This document shows, piece after piece, positions 10,321 to 25,300 of a stretch of DNA of 64,000 bases; position 1 is the stretch's first letter, and each line of letters opens with the position of its first letter. A model generated the notes under the pieces. That model saw nothing but the letters and a program-made list of their open reading frames with translations. It searched no databases and was not told where the DNA came from. This stretch comes from Bimastos eiseni. Lineage: Eukaryota > Annelida > Clitellata > Crassiclitellata > Lumbricidae. The position numbers and the translations under genes were made by a program. The stretch covers positions 3,526,056 through 3,590,055 of the forward strand of contig OY365817.1 of NCBI GenBank assembly GCA_959347315.1, in the 5' to 3' direction.

Positions 10321-13300
10321 GCGTATGTGGTCATACGGAATCCTACTACCTGTTCTACTCGCTGCTCAAGTAGGCTGTAGGCCTACCGTAGTAATTTGTT
10401 TACATCTATTACTGATTTTATATTGATTTCCGATGCTGTACCTTTTATCTGTAATTTTATGTGCAAGATGCGAATGTTGACCCATCATTATTTCTTTCTA
10501 AGCTGACAAAGATGATCGTATATAGCGTCTGTCAGACGCCACCGCGTGCACCCAGGTACCATGGACAATTTGCTATGTGTCTATTTAAAATGGTATTACA
10601 TATTTTGAGCGAAGTGTTGGAGCTTTTAATATGAAAAATGTGCGTTGTCTCCTCGGTGTGCTCTGGAAACTGCAAAGTCCCTAAAATGCACTGATTAGCT
10701 TTCTGCATGGAAAAAAATTGTAATTATCGGTTCTATATCTTTTGGTCACCCAAAGAATGTTGAACCGTTTAACCAAGTTAGTCGAGATTAATTGGATCGC
10801 AGGTAATCCAGGTCGATTCTTTGCCTCCTAAGTCGCCATGGCTCGGCTCAATGTAAGGCACGCCAGTGCTGAGCATCGCATATAGGTGTGGAGGTCGTCC
10901 GCATACGACTTCTCAGGACAGCACCAATCGCCAACAGAGAACATAAATTTGCGGTAGGCTATAAATAATACACAGGGGAATGGCCGATGACTGAACCATG
11001 GGATGAGCCAAATGGAGTTTGGGCAGAGGGAGGCCTGATGTCATGCAGGTTAGCACGCAGCCACAAGGAAGGCGTTAGAAAGACCCAACGACGCAGACCG
11101 TGTACATCGAAGCTGAGCTGACATAAAAAGTGTTAAGAAATAAGCTTGACAGCGTCATGGGAGTGCAACACCGATGCACTGCTAACAGTGCTTATCTTCC
11201 AATATCGTCGCCTTTGACGGCTACGCTTGGCTGCGTTCACCACTCGAAGAACAAAATGCAGTTATTGCAACATTAAAGTCAACCGTTGATGTTGCTTAAT
11301 AATAAACCTATCCAAAAAGATCGTCAATGATAATATCGTTTTTGTAAGTAATTTGCTTGTTGGAGTCACGGATATAATAGCAAGTATAGGCCTACATATG
11401 GGTAGAGGAGTGTGGGTGGATAGATGTGTGTGTATGTTTGAGTGTTTGTGTCTTGTGCGTGTGTGTGGTTTGGCGCATGCGCTCAACGCGCTCGTAAAGC
11501 CAAAATTATGTAAGGATCTGCTGATTCGCAGGAAAAACCTCCGACCAACGTCAGCAGTTAGCAACGTCATGCTTTACGATTACTGCTACTCGCAGTTTAA
11601 CGACATTGTGTGACACCAAAGATAACTAGCGCTGCCCTCCTCCTTTGTTCAGGCTTGGGACTGGCACTGACAGAGTGCTAACAGACGTGAATGGAGAATG
11701 GCAGTTCACGGTGCGGTCAACCCTAGCTACGAGGATGACAAGACAAGACAAGTGTAGTAACTTACAGCGTTGGGCACGAGACCAAAAACTCAAGACCGGG
11801 ACCAAGACCGAGAGTGCAAGACCAAGACCGATACTCTTTTAAATAAACAATTGAATTATTAAGACGCTAACATGGAATAAAACGCTCAAAACATTAATTT
11901 CATTGCTGAAGAAAACTACTCTTAATAATGGTCCAGTAAACAGTTTCACCGGCCATTCTGAGACCTTGCGGGTTCAGCCCTTGGCTTCAGTGTAAGAATA
12001 TCACACTATAGATAACTTATATATAGTATACGATGGGTAAATATTCTAAGACATCAGAGCAAGTAGATTAACGTTCCGTTTGAATGGTGTACTTGTACCA
12101 CAGACCTTGGAATTGTAATTTAACAGTGTGTACAAGTGGCCGACCAAATAATTCTGAACCCTTGAAATTTGTGAAATCAAATTTTGAAATTCCTGGCTCT
12201 GTTGCAAATGCATCTTTTCTACCCATATAGTAGCAAGCATATAAAGATGGCCAGTACGCCATAAATCGATAGCAATCGCATAGGGCCTAAACATCCGGTG
12301 TCCCTAATAATCGAAAATAACCGACAAATATCTAAAAGAGTGCTCTGATACGGCAAATGACCAAGAACGCTTATTTAAGACGGAGATCAATCCCAAGACC
12401 AATATCGATGCATTCAAGACCAAGCCTGCAGTTTTCCGGTCTCCAGACCTAGACCGCCATCTCGAGACCTAGACCGCGATATCGAGACCACATTCCTGGT
12501 AACTTATCCCTGTGATGCGGCGTTTGTTTGACGCTGAGAAATCCATAGGATTCACATCTACTTTGTCAGCATTCTTTTGCAAACTGTAGTAGTTCTCTAG
12601 GTTCCATCCCTCCCCATGTCAGCATTTGGCATTGCCCACCCCGATCTACGCAGACACTGCAGCCGAATAATGAGACTCAGATCGGGTTTTGCTAATCTTT
12701 TACAGCTTACTCTGACTATTCTTAGTGGTGGAGTGGTTAGATGCTCCACCACTTCCAGCAATATTATTATTCGACTAAGCGCAACTTGTCTGCTACATGT
12801 AAGCTGAACTGGCCTTGAGGTTGTTTTGCTGTTCAACCTAAGGGCGTTGCTTACAGTGACGAATTTATATCATGCACATGTGTATTTGTCTGCGTGTGTA
12901 AGCCCGTGTGCACATGTTTGTATGTGTTCACCTTGCACTCACTAGACATACAAATGGAGACGAATAAGACTGTTGGCTAGCAAGAATACCTCAAACCACA
13001 GTCAGCAATAGCCAGTGTTTTATCGTTACGAATTCCAAGTACTATTCAACGTTAGGTACAGCGCATTTAGATACAGCTAAGATTAAAATGCTTCCCTGTT
13101 GAAGCCTTGTATCCCTATTTCTTCTGAACTCTTGTTCCAAATTCCATCCGTTTTTTGGCCGTTTGCCTGAGCCTTGGACCTGAACTCAATCATCTCAGCA
13201 TCATCGCCTATTTTGTTTTTACTTGACGGGAAGAGGAGTATTTGACATTGCCTTTTACACTTAGGCCTAAAAATTATACTGCATTATCTTCAATTTCTTT

Positions 13301-13361
13301 TCTCTTTTTTCTGTTTTCTGCTATTTCCAATCCTTATCTGTTTTGCAATAAATTCTGAGAA
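10321..13361. other. Spacer between genes A and B
   Basis: No convincing exon. Short open frames here have no recognisable motif. It contains two AGACC-rich patches (11780-11840 and 12384-12495) described separately. The stretch just before 13362 is pyrimidine-rich (TTTTCTCTTTTTTCTG) and ends with TTCTGAG, a possible 3' splice site just ahead of the gene B start codon, so a 5' UTR intron is possible. Confidence 0.5.
11780..12495. repeat. Two dispersed AGACC(A/T/G)-rich patches
   Basis: 11780-11840 iterates variants of CAAGACCGGGACCAAGACCG. 12384-12495 iterates CCAAGACCAAT and CTCGAGACCTAGACCGC. The sequence between them is unrelated, so this may be one array split by an insertion. Confidence 0.55.
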
Positions 13362-16300
13362 ATGGAGTCACATCTGCATTGGGCTGACTATCTGATCCTT
13401 GTGGGATTCCTGGTCATCTCTCTGGCCATCGGAATCTACCATTCGCTGACAGGAGGTCGACAGAAGACAACCGCTGAGTTCATCATGGCCAATCGACGTC
13501 TCAAGGTCATTCCGACGGCCATTTCGTTGCTCGTTTCCAGCCAGTCAGCCATCATGTTACTCGGCTTGACGGCTGAGATGTATGGCTATGGAATTCAGTT
13601 CCTTATTTTCTGTGTCGTTGCTGCACCACTGGCCTTGCTGTTTGTCGAGAGACTCATTGTTCCGTGGCTCTATCCTCTTAAGTTGGTCAGTATATATGAC
13701 GTAAGTGAGTTAATCATTTTCTTTTATGACTGCTATGTAATGTGATACTATTTAATGTTATATATCATATTGCTATATATTATATTGTTATATGTTATAT
13801 TGTATTATACTGTTATATATCATGCTGTGGTGCTTTATAACTGCGAATTATGTATAGTATGGCTTGAAGCGTTCAACTTCTAGGCTTTCTATGTAGGAGT
13901 TATGTTTAAATATATATCACCAAGGAAATAATTTATCTTAATTTCTATTGGTCGACACATGCTGCTAACTATTGTCAGACCTCTACAAGCAGCATGAATG
14001 CATGCAAGTGCTGATATAATTAATTGTGTCTTGCTGTTTGTGCAAGTGTGCTCTGCTTGTAATTGCAACGAGGCGTCCAACTGTAAAGTCCCATATGTAG
14101 CACATCAGTGTAACCTCTTATTTGCTAAAATGTGTTGCCTTCTGAGCTACTCTTTGGACAGCTGACAAATGCAAATTGAGAATAATTGTGGGGGTAGTAG
14201 AATAGCTTCTGGTTCTGTGCTGCCTTCATGTAGAGAGGATGAGAGGGAATCAATTGCGAACGCTTTATACTACAACGGAATTCAGTATATCTTTCACTGC
14301 AATTGCCAGCATCTCTTCTATGTACATTTTAGTTCTTGGAAAAGCGATATATGTCAAGGTGCGTCAGGACATTTGGAGCTTCGATGGGGATTTTAGCGGC
14401 GGTATGTTAAAAGTTGTGTTCACCATTAACCAATGTAAATCTGTGTATATGCAAGCAGCAGCTTTAGGGGGCTTGAAAGCGGATAGTGTTTGTTTTCTCA
14501 ATATTTAGTAACAACTTGTGTGATTGGTTGTTAACTCATGATTAGTACTTACAGTAATCCATTAACTTTGCCAGATATATGTACATTATTGTCAGCAGTA
14601 AGCAATATGTAGTGAATACTTGGTAGTTAGTTGTCAAGTCATTAACCTATTTCAATGTCATTAACCAATAAAAATAATATTAAAAATTGTAATGGCCCAG
14701 AATTGAGCCCTATGGTGCTGTGATAGACTTGCTGGTGCATGACCTTTAACATTAACAATGTTGGATTGTTGCCATCTTTTGTCGATAAATTCGGAAAACC
14801 ATGCCCTTGATACCGTTGTATTCAAGTTTTTAGGTGTATTATTTAGTGGTGTAGTATGTCAAAGACTTTCGATGGATAGACAAATTCCCAGGTGTTTATC
14901 GATGTTATTTTTCGAATGTTTTGTTCCTAGGTTTTGTTTATGGGTGTGGCGATGTATGCACCGTCAGCTGCTTTGGAATCCGGTATTTTACAATAGATGC
15001 TCTCCTCTTCATTCCATTCAACTATTGTTAATGCTTCATCATTAGGGCTTTCTTCTCCCTCATTCACGGCATCATGATCACAACTATCTCCATCATTATC
15101 ATCGTTTCCAATACAAACATTGTCACTCTGATCACTCAGAATTGTTTTCATCTCTACCATTAATGAAATTAAATAAGCAAACGCATAATCGGTTTGTATT
15201 CTTTCTTCAGCCACTGGTTTTCCGATCGCCGTTTCAATTCCAGTCATGGCCGTTGTATCGATGGCATATACAGCACTCGTAAGTTAAATGAATAAATCCC
15301 ATAACCTTGTTATGTCCGATGTCCTTCCTTAGAACTCACACATTAAATCATTCATTCCTCGCAGCTTGCCACACTCGCACATATTGCTATCTCCCCATTC
15401 CAACCTGACAACTCAGCTCCATTACAAAGTATCCTAACCTGATCCCTCCGCTTCGCCTTGCTTCTCTAGCCGCTTTTGTTCTAAACACCATTCGTCTTTT
15501 AGGGTTTAAGTAGTTTACGGTTGTCTATTCATCATGTTCTCCAATTCGCCTTTTCGAACGCTGTAGAAATCTCAAGATTATCTAATAACTTTTAAATCGC
15601 CTCTCAAAGTGTAACGTACTCAAACTCTGTGAGGAAGGAAGTCTCAATGCAACAAATAAAGACAGAAATACCACCACTCCCCTTAGAGGGAAAGACTAAT
15701 ATAGGCGTAGGCACTATGCTGGGCTGTTGTGGTCGGACAATATGAATGCCCTTAACTAACGATTTGGTAAAGAAGGTAGGCCTATTTGGTCCTATTTTCA
15801 AGGCAGTCTTACAGTCTTGTATGTAAAGTCTAGACGTATGTCTAGTATGCAAGCAGCCATGAGCACTACATTGTTAGTAATTGTATGATTAACAGATGAA
15901 GGATATTTTAAAATTATAGGGAGGAATGCGCGCTGTCATATGGACGGATGTCTTTCAGTTCCTTATCATGATTGGGGGATTGGTTGCCATTCTTGTCAAG
16001 GTACCCTGTAAAACTATTTCATGACAAATACAAGTACGTTTGACGACGATTGACCTGTGATATATTTTTTTGCGGTAAACTAATTTAATTAAGTTTTCTG
16101 ATAATGGACGACCGGTTTCTAATTATCGATGAAAATAATAAGCACACAAACTTGTGACGCGAAATGCGAGTAAGAGGAATGTGAAGTCTAGATGAACTGG
16201 TTGTCCTCTTTCACAGGGTGTGATTGTCGTTGGTGGAATAGGAAACGTTTTCAGATTTGCTGGAGAAGAAGGGCGACTCGTCATGGCCAAGTAATCTTCG

Positions 16301-19300
16301 CAATCAACAATATTGTTATGATAATCTACATCATCATTGTCGTCAATGCAGTCTTCATCATCATTATTATTCCTACCACCATCATCATCATAGTCGTCAT
16401 CATGGTCAGCATAATAGTCCTAGTCCTTGTAACCAGCGTCATTTCCTTTGTCGTCATCGTTTCACCTCCTCCACCTGATCATCATTTTCTTCATATTTCA
16501 TTAACTGTCACTTCCTTAAACGGCGATCATGGTTCTGATGTTACGTTGTGCAGTCTCAGTTTCGACCCTCGAGAGCGCAACACTGTCTGGAGTATCATCA
16601 TTGGAAACACTATAAATTGGATTATTTGGTACGGTCTTTCGCAGGCATCTGTTCAGAGATTCTCAGCCGTTGATAAACTGTCCAAAGCAAGGACGTAAGT
16701 GTCGAACACATTTCCTCGTCTCACTAGGGCCTATATGCCAGTGCTTAGCCTAATCTTTCGTCATTGTCAGATTTTGTGGCACAGTAGCGGATTGAATAAA
16801 ACGCTCATCCTGATATATCTGCTCTCAAACGGTGACTGTATTAGGTTCCTGAGCACACATTTCCTGGATGCATTTCATGCTCCGACTTGCGTTTTTTTTA
16901 TACATTTTTGAGCTGTTGAAGGACGGCAATATCCAATAATATAGCTCCATATTTTTGAATTAGGTGTTTTGATGTCTTGTTGACATTTGTCAGATCAAAT
17001 TAGGCTTTCCTCCTCATTAAATCTTGACCATCGCCATCATCATCGTTTTGTCGTCTACGTTGTAGCGTCGTCTCTCGCTTCTGCCTTTTTCATCATTTTC
17101 TTTTGTCAATCATGTCAAACATTCTCCTAATTAAAGCGCTTCATAAATTCATAAGGCTTGACGAAAATCGTGAAATCCATTCTGTTAAGATATATAGCGT
17201 GCGAATTGAGACCAATATCGGCACAGCCTATAGGTTCTTCAAATATATAAATTTATGAGCGTCGAATACCCTTGCATTCACTAAGATGCCTTGTTTTAAA
17301 GATTGCATTGTTTAAAAATGTAAGTTAAAACATATATTCGCACAGTAATTTTTCGTTTGATTTAAAACTGATGAGCCACAGTTTGATTAATGAGAACTGA
17401 TTTTTGTTCTGTAGAGCGCTTCTAATAAACATTCCTCCTCTGATCATAACCTATGCCATGTCCAGCATCATTGGACTGATCGTCTTGGCTTACTTCTCGA
17501 TCATCAAATGTGATCCTTTGGCCAACAAAGACATCGCAAATCCTAACATGGTCAGACAATTATTTCTTAGTGTTTCAATCAATCTGTTGGTGTATGGTTG
17601 TTGCTAAGGATCGATTGTCCAGAAGTGGCATATAAGTTTGCAACTGGTTCTATTCTATTAAATCAAATTGCCAATACGTAAAAAAAGATGATTGAATGAT
17701 CTGTTGGGTTGTCTTGTTAGCATACCTTGAATAACATTTCGTTCAAAATTAAAACGTTTCTGATTTATATTTACAGTTGCTTCCATATTTCGTTGTAACA
17801 ATTTTCGCTGACTCGCCTGGATTTGCAGGGCTTTTCCTATCCACACTTTATGGAGCAGCGTTAAGGTAAAGATTAATGTGAATTAACTTAATTAATTAAT
17901 TATAACCTGACAATAAAATCAAGAAATTATAGACTTCATAAGATATTTACATATGCGAAAATCTGTGTTTTCAAATTATTTTGTTAACTTATTAAACAAT
18001 TCTTTCTTGCAACAGGTACAGATCACACTATCAAAACACACAACGTTCATTACTGTAAGCATTACTTGGAACTTTCTGCAAACGAGCTACTACTCGATCT
18101 TATCCTGTCATTCCTTGCTTCATGATTTGACCTCACCCTTGTTTTCTTTTGCTTTTCTCCTCTTTCCCCATCTTTTCTCACTCCTATCTCACCATATTGT
18201 CTTTCCACCGGACTTCGATTTCCACTTCATTTGCTGGACAATCTGTCTAATCGTAATTGTGATGTAAACATTTCTAGAGCGCCCACAAAGCTAAGAAGCC
18301 AGAACCAGTATTCACAGGTGCTTAATCAGAACAAAATCGATAGCCAGTGCTCAAAATCGAAAGAGTCCGACAGTCAGACGCATAAGGTGGATGGTGTTTT
18401 GGAGTTGAAAAAGCGAGGAAAAGAGGAGGAGGATTCAGGTTAGGATTTGTGAAAAACAATGTTTTCGGTTTTCGGTGGAAAACCTGCGATGAGAAGATGG
18501 ATCTGGTGAGTTCATACGATGGATCTGATATTTGTCTTAATGCTGGATGGAGTTTGTTCCAAAGAGGCTGGGCAGCAATAGCCATGGAGCTATTTTGCAA
18601 ACCTAGGTGAAGAGGTGACGGAAGTGCAGAGCAGTGTATACTTGGTATGTTAAATCTGACGTAACACAGCCTCGTGATGAAGGATATGCTTTTAGCCTGA
18701 CTGTTGAATAGCTCTGTTGAAACTTTGATATTACGATAACCCTGCTCATTCATGTCCGAAAATGTGGGTTTTGTGTTACTTGTATAGTTCTGTGTCTTCA
18801 TCGCTGAGTGGTTCAGCCGCAAACTGTTGGGAGGACATCCTAAAGTGGAAACTAAACCGCTTGCCAGAAACAAGGAAGGTTTTCATTAACAAACTCTTAG
18901 GTATATTGTAACTCTTCAGTACTTGACTTTGTTACATCAGTTTTCTGCTTCTCCTTATCCTGTTCATCCTTCCAACTGTTTGTGGTTTGTGAAATGAGCC
19001 AAGTTCTCATTTGTATTCCCTGTTTGTTCCAGCCATCTGCGTTTATTTGTACCCCAAGATAGAGGAATTGTTCTATTTGATTGTGATTGGTATTGACGAG
19101 GATTTGGTCTGTTTAATCACCATTGTGTTGGTTTTCTCAATGTTGATCTTCTACTTTGTCTTGTGTTATCTGTGCTGTAATATCCTTTAGTTCTGGCTTT
19201 TGCAAGGAGTGCATGCTGTCAGTTCAAAATGTAAAAATCGACAGCAAGAGCTTTTACAAATATGTAAGGAATAGACTGAAAAAGAAGGATAGAGTATAGG

Positions 19301-22300
19301 GTCACTGATGAACGCTGAGGGAGAAATTGTCATAGAGGATAAAGAGACAGCAGAGGAACTAAATAAATACTTTGGATCTGTATTCAGCCAAGAAGATGGA
19401 GAAAAAATTCCAGAGGCGACTGCGATGCTCATGGGAAGAGAAGAAAAGAAGTTAGAGAAAGTACTCTTTACAAGGGAAAAACATATAAATGAATTAGAGA
19501 AACTGCGCACGGACAAAAGCCCAGGGAATGATGAACTGCATCCTGTGTTTCTGAAAGAGCTAAGGGAGGAGTTGGGGGGCGGGAGGAAATCCTATCACAA
19601 ATAATGAAGAAGTAAATAACAACTGGTGAAATGTCGCAAGACTGGAGGGATGCTGTCGTAGTACCTCTATTTAAAAAAGGCAACAGGAATGAAGCAAAGA
19701 ATTATAGACCGGTCAGCCTCAAAAGTGTAGTATGCAAAAATAATGGGGAAAATGTGAAGGATATGACGGTTGAGCACCTGAAAAGCCACCACGTAATACA
19801 TATAGGTACCAGCCAACATGGATTCATCAAGGGGAAATCATGCCTTACAAATTTATTAGACTACCTAGAAGAGGTTTATGAAAAACTGAATGAAGGTAAA
19901 GCCGTGGATATAGTGTACTTGGACTTTACGAAAGCTTTCGACAAAGTTCAACATATAAGGTTGGAAAGAAAACTGGAGGCAGGAGGAATAGGGGGATATT
20001 TGCTCAAATGAATAGGAAATTGGTTGAAAGACAGAAGACAAAAGGTATGGATAAGAGAAAATTCTCTGAATGGATGAGACTAATAGGTTGAGTGCCACAA
20101 GGGTCGGTTTTAAGACCGCTGCTCTTTATATTGTTTATTAACGATATCAACATTGGAATAATCTCGGAAATCTCAAGAATGTGCTCACGATACGAAGAGG
20201 TAAACAAATGGAAAGACGCAGAAATCCTGAGAAATGACCTACAGAGACTGTACCAATGGTTAGAAGACTGGCAGATGCTGTTCAACACAGAATAATGTTC
20301 TGTTGTACACATGGGAAATAAAAATGAAAAATTTCAATATGCACTAGGAGGATTGAACATAAGAGAATCGGAGGAAGAAAGATACCTATAAGGGTAGTCA
20401 TACACAATAGTGCAAAGCCATCAAAGTAATGTTCAGAGGCAGCAAAAAAGGCCAGCAAGGTGTTAGGAATGCTCAAAAGAACAATAGTCAGCAGAGAAAA
20501 AGAAATAATTTTCGAGTTGTATAAAACACTGGTCAGACCAAACCTTGAGTACTGTGTACAAGTATGGAATTCATACTTGAAACAAGATATCGATAAATTA
20601 GAAAGGATATAGAGAAGCGCAACGAAAATGATAAAAGAATACGCAAATCTAAAATGCGAGGAGAGATTGAAAAGATGTGGATTGACAACAATGGGGAGAA
20701 GAAGAAGATGAGACTTGATTGAAACTTACAAAATAATGACAGAGAAAGACACACTACCAGTACAACAGTTTTTCACATTTACAATGGACAATAAAACCAG
20801 AGGTCACAGATACAAGATATATAAAAGACCGGCAGGTATATGGATGCAAAGATTTTATAGTTCAAGGGTAGTAAATGCATGGAATGAGTTAGATGAAGAG
20901 ACCGTTGCAGTACATTCAGTAAAGGCATTCAAGGAGAAACTGAAGAAATTTGGGTATTAAAAAGAAGTAACGAGGAAACAAAGGAAGAAAAAGAAGTGGT
21001 TCTTACACAGATATGATCTTCTGAACCACTATAAAACATGTTCTGTTATGTTAAATTGATAATAATTCTATTTAATGTGATTTTTCTAAAACTATAGTGT
21101 AAATAGTTGTAAATTATGATTCACATGTTTTTTCTATATGTGTGTGAAGAAAAAGGCACAAATACACCAGTGTTTGTATTCGAAATGTATGTAAATGTAT
21201 GCGCCACTCGATGCATCGCATGGTAGATTCGTTGTTTAGCACATTCTCCGGCAACCTGATACTTAGTCTTTAATCTAATTGCTGCTTGATTAGCAGTTCA
21301 CTGTGCCTTTGTTTCCAGTTGTGCTGTTTGGAGTCGCATCCATTGGAGTGGCTTTCTTCGCAGCTACTTTTCCAGGTCCCATCACACAGGTTAGTTTGCT
21401 GCCGATTATTTATCCGAATGCTGCATAGTGCTGTAATATGATTTTATCTTTCCAATATGTGCAATTATCCATTATTCCTAAATAAAATAATAATGATAAC
21501 AATAATAATTTTGTGAATTCTGAAGAATTAGGTGTACCAATGCTATCAAATTATATATTTGTAATATAAATGGCATTACTACAATGGCATAAAAATTATA
21601 TGATCGATCAGGATTTAAAAACAAATTTGCAGCATTAGAAAATCATTAAGAGCGAATGTCACTAACTGCTAACATTAATGCTACTACTACTACTGCTACT
21701 TGATAACAATAATACGTCTATAAACAGTAATATTACTTTTCTAAGATACTACCACTCCTACTTCTAACTCTAATTTTAGATTAACCAAACATACAAAAGT
21801 AATTAATAAGAATCAATACTAGCTATAAAAACTACTTAGCTAACAGGATAATGTTATTAAATACTGTGTACATTGTACATAGTACCCACCCTTAAATATT
21901 TCTACCAGTGCTTCCTTATTTAATGTACATTACTGGAATTACATGTAGGTACAGCGTGCGTTTTAATTTATCTGTGAACTATGACTTGAAATGAACTGAA
22001 CACAACCACTGCCAATAGGCCTACAACTATCGCTACTACTAATGATAATAATCAGTTGCCATTCTATTTGCAGGTGATGATGGCAATGCTTAGTTCAATC
22101 AATGGTCCCATGTTTGCTCTTTTCTTCCTTGGCGCAGTCTCAAAACACGCCAACTGGAAGGTTGATACATTTTCCACCTTACGATTGTTGCCGTGTTGTT
22201 TTGGCGAGAGTGGTTATGATTGCGATAACATAATACATTGTAAATAGACAGTCAGTGTTAAAGAAAATTTTCAAAAGTGCACTTGAAGGCCAGTAACGAC

Positions 22301-25300
22301 CCTACAGAATGGCACCAATACTTTATGGGACCCTAAACTCGTCTGCTTATTATGACATAATAAAGACTTGCTATCGACACATTTCGCCAGCCCATTAGTT
22401 ATCTCTTGTTAGGCCAGAGTCAGAATTATTCTCCGTTTTTAAAGCGGTTTTCATCAACACTGCTTCTACTCAGCAAGTGAACCAAGTCCCCAGATTCATC
22501 ATGGGTCATTCATCTAGAAGTAGTTTATTAATTTAAAGATAAACCAAGGCATTGAAGTAAAGTCCATGGAGTAATGGATCAGCCACTGGTGTGCAGAGCC
22601 GGGAAGCGAAGTTGATTCCCGCTACCTTAAGGTTGACAAGTTCTCCTCTGGCTGGGCGGCAGCGTTGGTAAAATCAGACAACATAATTTTATAGCAGATA
22701 GTTAAATTCGACTCCTGGATAACTTGTCATCATCCATTTATACATCTAGAAGTAGTTTATTAATTTAAAGATAAACCAAGGCATTGAAGTAAAGTCCATG
22801 GAGTAATGGATCAGCCACTGGTGTGCAGAGCCGGGAAGCGAAGTTGATTCCCGCTACCTTAAGGTTGACAAGTTCTCCTTTGGCTGGGCGGCAGCGTTGG
22901 TAAAATCAGATAACATAATTTTATAGCAGATAGTTAAATTCGACTCCTGGATAACTTGGCATCATCCATTTATACTCGTTATCATACTTTGAAATCAAAC
23001 GAAAACATTAGTTTTATTATTATTACTATCATAAAGATAAACATGAAGTTTATTGTCACTCAGTCAAAGACATTCTTATAACTCTTTAGTCTATATTAAT
23101 TGTCGGTGGTGAAATCAGCTGTAGATTAACGGTGATCACGTACGTGTAACTTAAATAAAGTTAATAATTTGTTACAAGTGTAATGAAAAAATGCGTTAAG
23201 TTCTTGATGTTCAATAGTGTTACAAGGCAAATAATAAAATGAGCTTATTAATGCTTCAACGACCAAAGGCGACGCTTGAATGATCAAGATGAATGATATC
23301 TTGCATTCATTCATGATGGGTGATTTTTCTGTTTTTAGGGCGCGCTATTAGGGAGCATCGCAGGTGTAATGATAACCCTGTGGCTGAGCTTGGGATCTTT
23401 GACGGTGCGCCACAAACACCCTCCTCTGCCGCCTGTATCCATGGAGCAATGTACCATTGGAAACGATAATTCCACTCTCTTCCATTCCTCACTCAACTAC
23501 ACTAACTACAAGTTCTTCAAGAACGCTGATGGAGTCGACGCCAAAGACAACTGGAATGAAACAATGGAGTCTCTGCGAAGATATGAAATTGAAGTAATAA
23601 GCCATATCTATCGAAATGCAGACACTGCATTTTGTTACATCATATGACATTATAAGTAGGGCGGTACATCTTTCGCGGTCGAAAATTGGAAATTTCGCAA
23701 GCTCATTGCAGCCGAAAACAAAGAATTCGCAGCATGTTCGAGGTCAAATTTGTAACACAATATATTAGTCAATAACTCTTACTCTAGTCAAAAATTACAA
23801 TAATTGTGGGTGTATCCACGTTGCTTTGTCCGTTCAGGTGTCATACCAGAATGCTGGTAGGTCAATCCTAGGAAACAGCATCGTTCCACGGTAATAATTA
23901 TTATAAGTTATACCAGTGGTCGTGTGATGACGCAGGAGCATATTAGGGTTGTTAAGTTTTCGCGGCCGATAATTAAAAAATCTCTACCAGAAACGCAGAA
24001 TTCGCAGCGTATATGCAGTCACATTAGTAACACAATAAAGAAATCAACAACTGACTAAAATCAACCATCATTTATGCCATAAGCCTAATGGGCGGCGTAT
24101 GCCAACGTGAGACGTGTAGGCCTACATGGCTAACTCAATCTGCCACTAGACTCTCTACTAATGCTTTTCATATAGCAATCTGCAAATCAGTCACTCACTA
24201 ACAATTATTCAAATATAATTATAAATCATAAAAAAATGTGCTGCAATTTGCCAGCATTCTGGTGTAGAAGGTTGTGCATTGGTAGATTTTCACATTTAGT
24301 ACTACGACAATCAAGACGTCGGAGCACGTCGTCGACATGTGTCGAAAAATTTCGAATTTGTGGAAAAAGCGCTTAAATTTTACACTTGAAACAAAAACAT
24401 CAGATTAAATTACATTACATCATATTTAAACACACATTATTTTAAAATATACTAAGAAGTTTTGTTCTTTTTGTAGACGACTCCACTTCGAGGTCTGGAG
24501 AACTTCTATGCCATATCATATCTGTGGTTAACACTATTTGGAGCAATCGTCACAGGAATCATCGGAATAATAGCATCCCACATTATGAGTTAGTATAAGC
24601 TATGCTTTGATTAAGTAATCTTCATTTTCTGCAGTGTAAATAAGTATAATATTACGCGATCTAACTTGCGATTTAGGTCTAATCCCAGTAAACACGTCTA
24701 GAAGAAGAAGAGATAAAAAGATGAAAGATTAGTTACTTTGGAATGTTGTGGACTTTATTTGGTCGATCTGGTCTATCTACTTCTATCGATGATAATGTTA
24801 CAGTAATGCACCATTTTTGAAGTGAAAACACCACTGTCTTACAGTTATAAAGCTGGGCTACAAATTTTTGTATTTACTTCAGCTTTGCTTGTAAAACAGG
24901 AGACAAAGACCTGGAGGCGATGGTGGATGAACGTCTTCTTATGAGGTTACATGGCTGTGGTTGGTCGGATGAGAACGCAAAAAAAGAAAATAATGAACAA
25001 CAAGATGTAGTCATCGCTTGAAGATGTAAAAGTAGGCACTATTAAAATACTATCATCATTATCAGCTTCATTTTCACTTGCAGCTCGGCCCATGGCCCAA
25101 ACCTGAAGATTGCTGGCTTGGGATATTGATAATGCTTTGACTACGAGCGCGGCGTTCTTCTACACTCTCAGTTCTCTTGTTACATTTTGTCACACATTGA
25201 AATAAATGATTTAGTTACTAATATAATGAAATCATGGTTGAAATATTTGAGCCCTACTTCAAAGCTCTGCGATACTACTAAATGGGGATACTATACATGT

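Noticed and set aside
16192..16698. 168-residue frame as a single gene
   Set aside because: It reads exon 6 of gene B in the wrong frame, then a trinucleotide tract, and only at the end the true frame of exon 7.
18322..18873. 183-residue protein on the - strand
   Set aside because: It is a LINE C-terminus joined by chance to the reverse complement of exon 10 of gene B.
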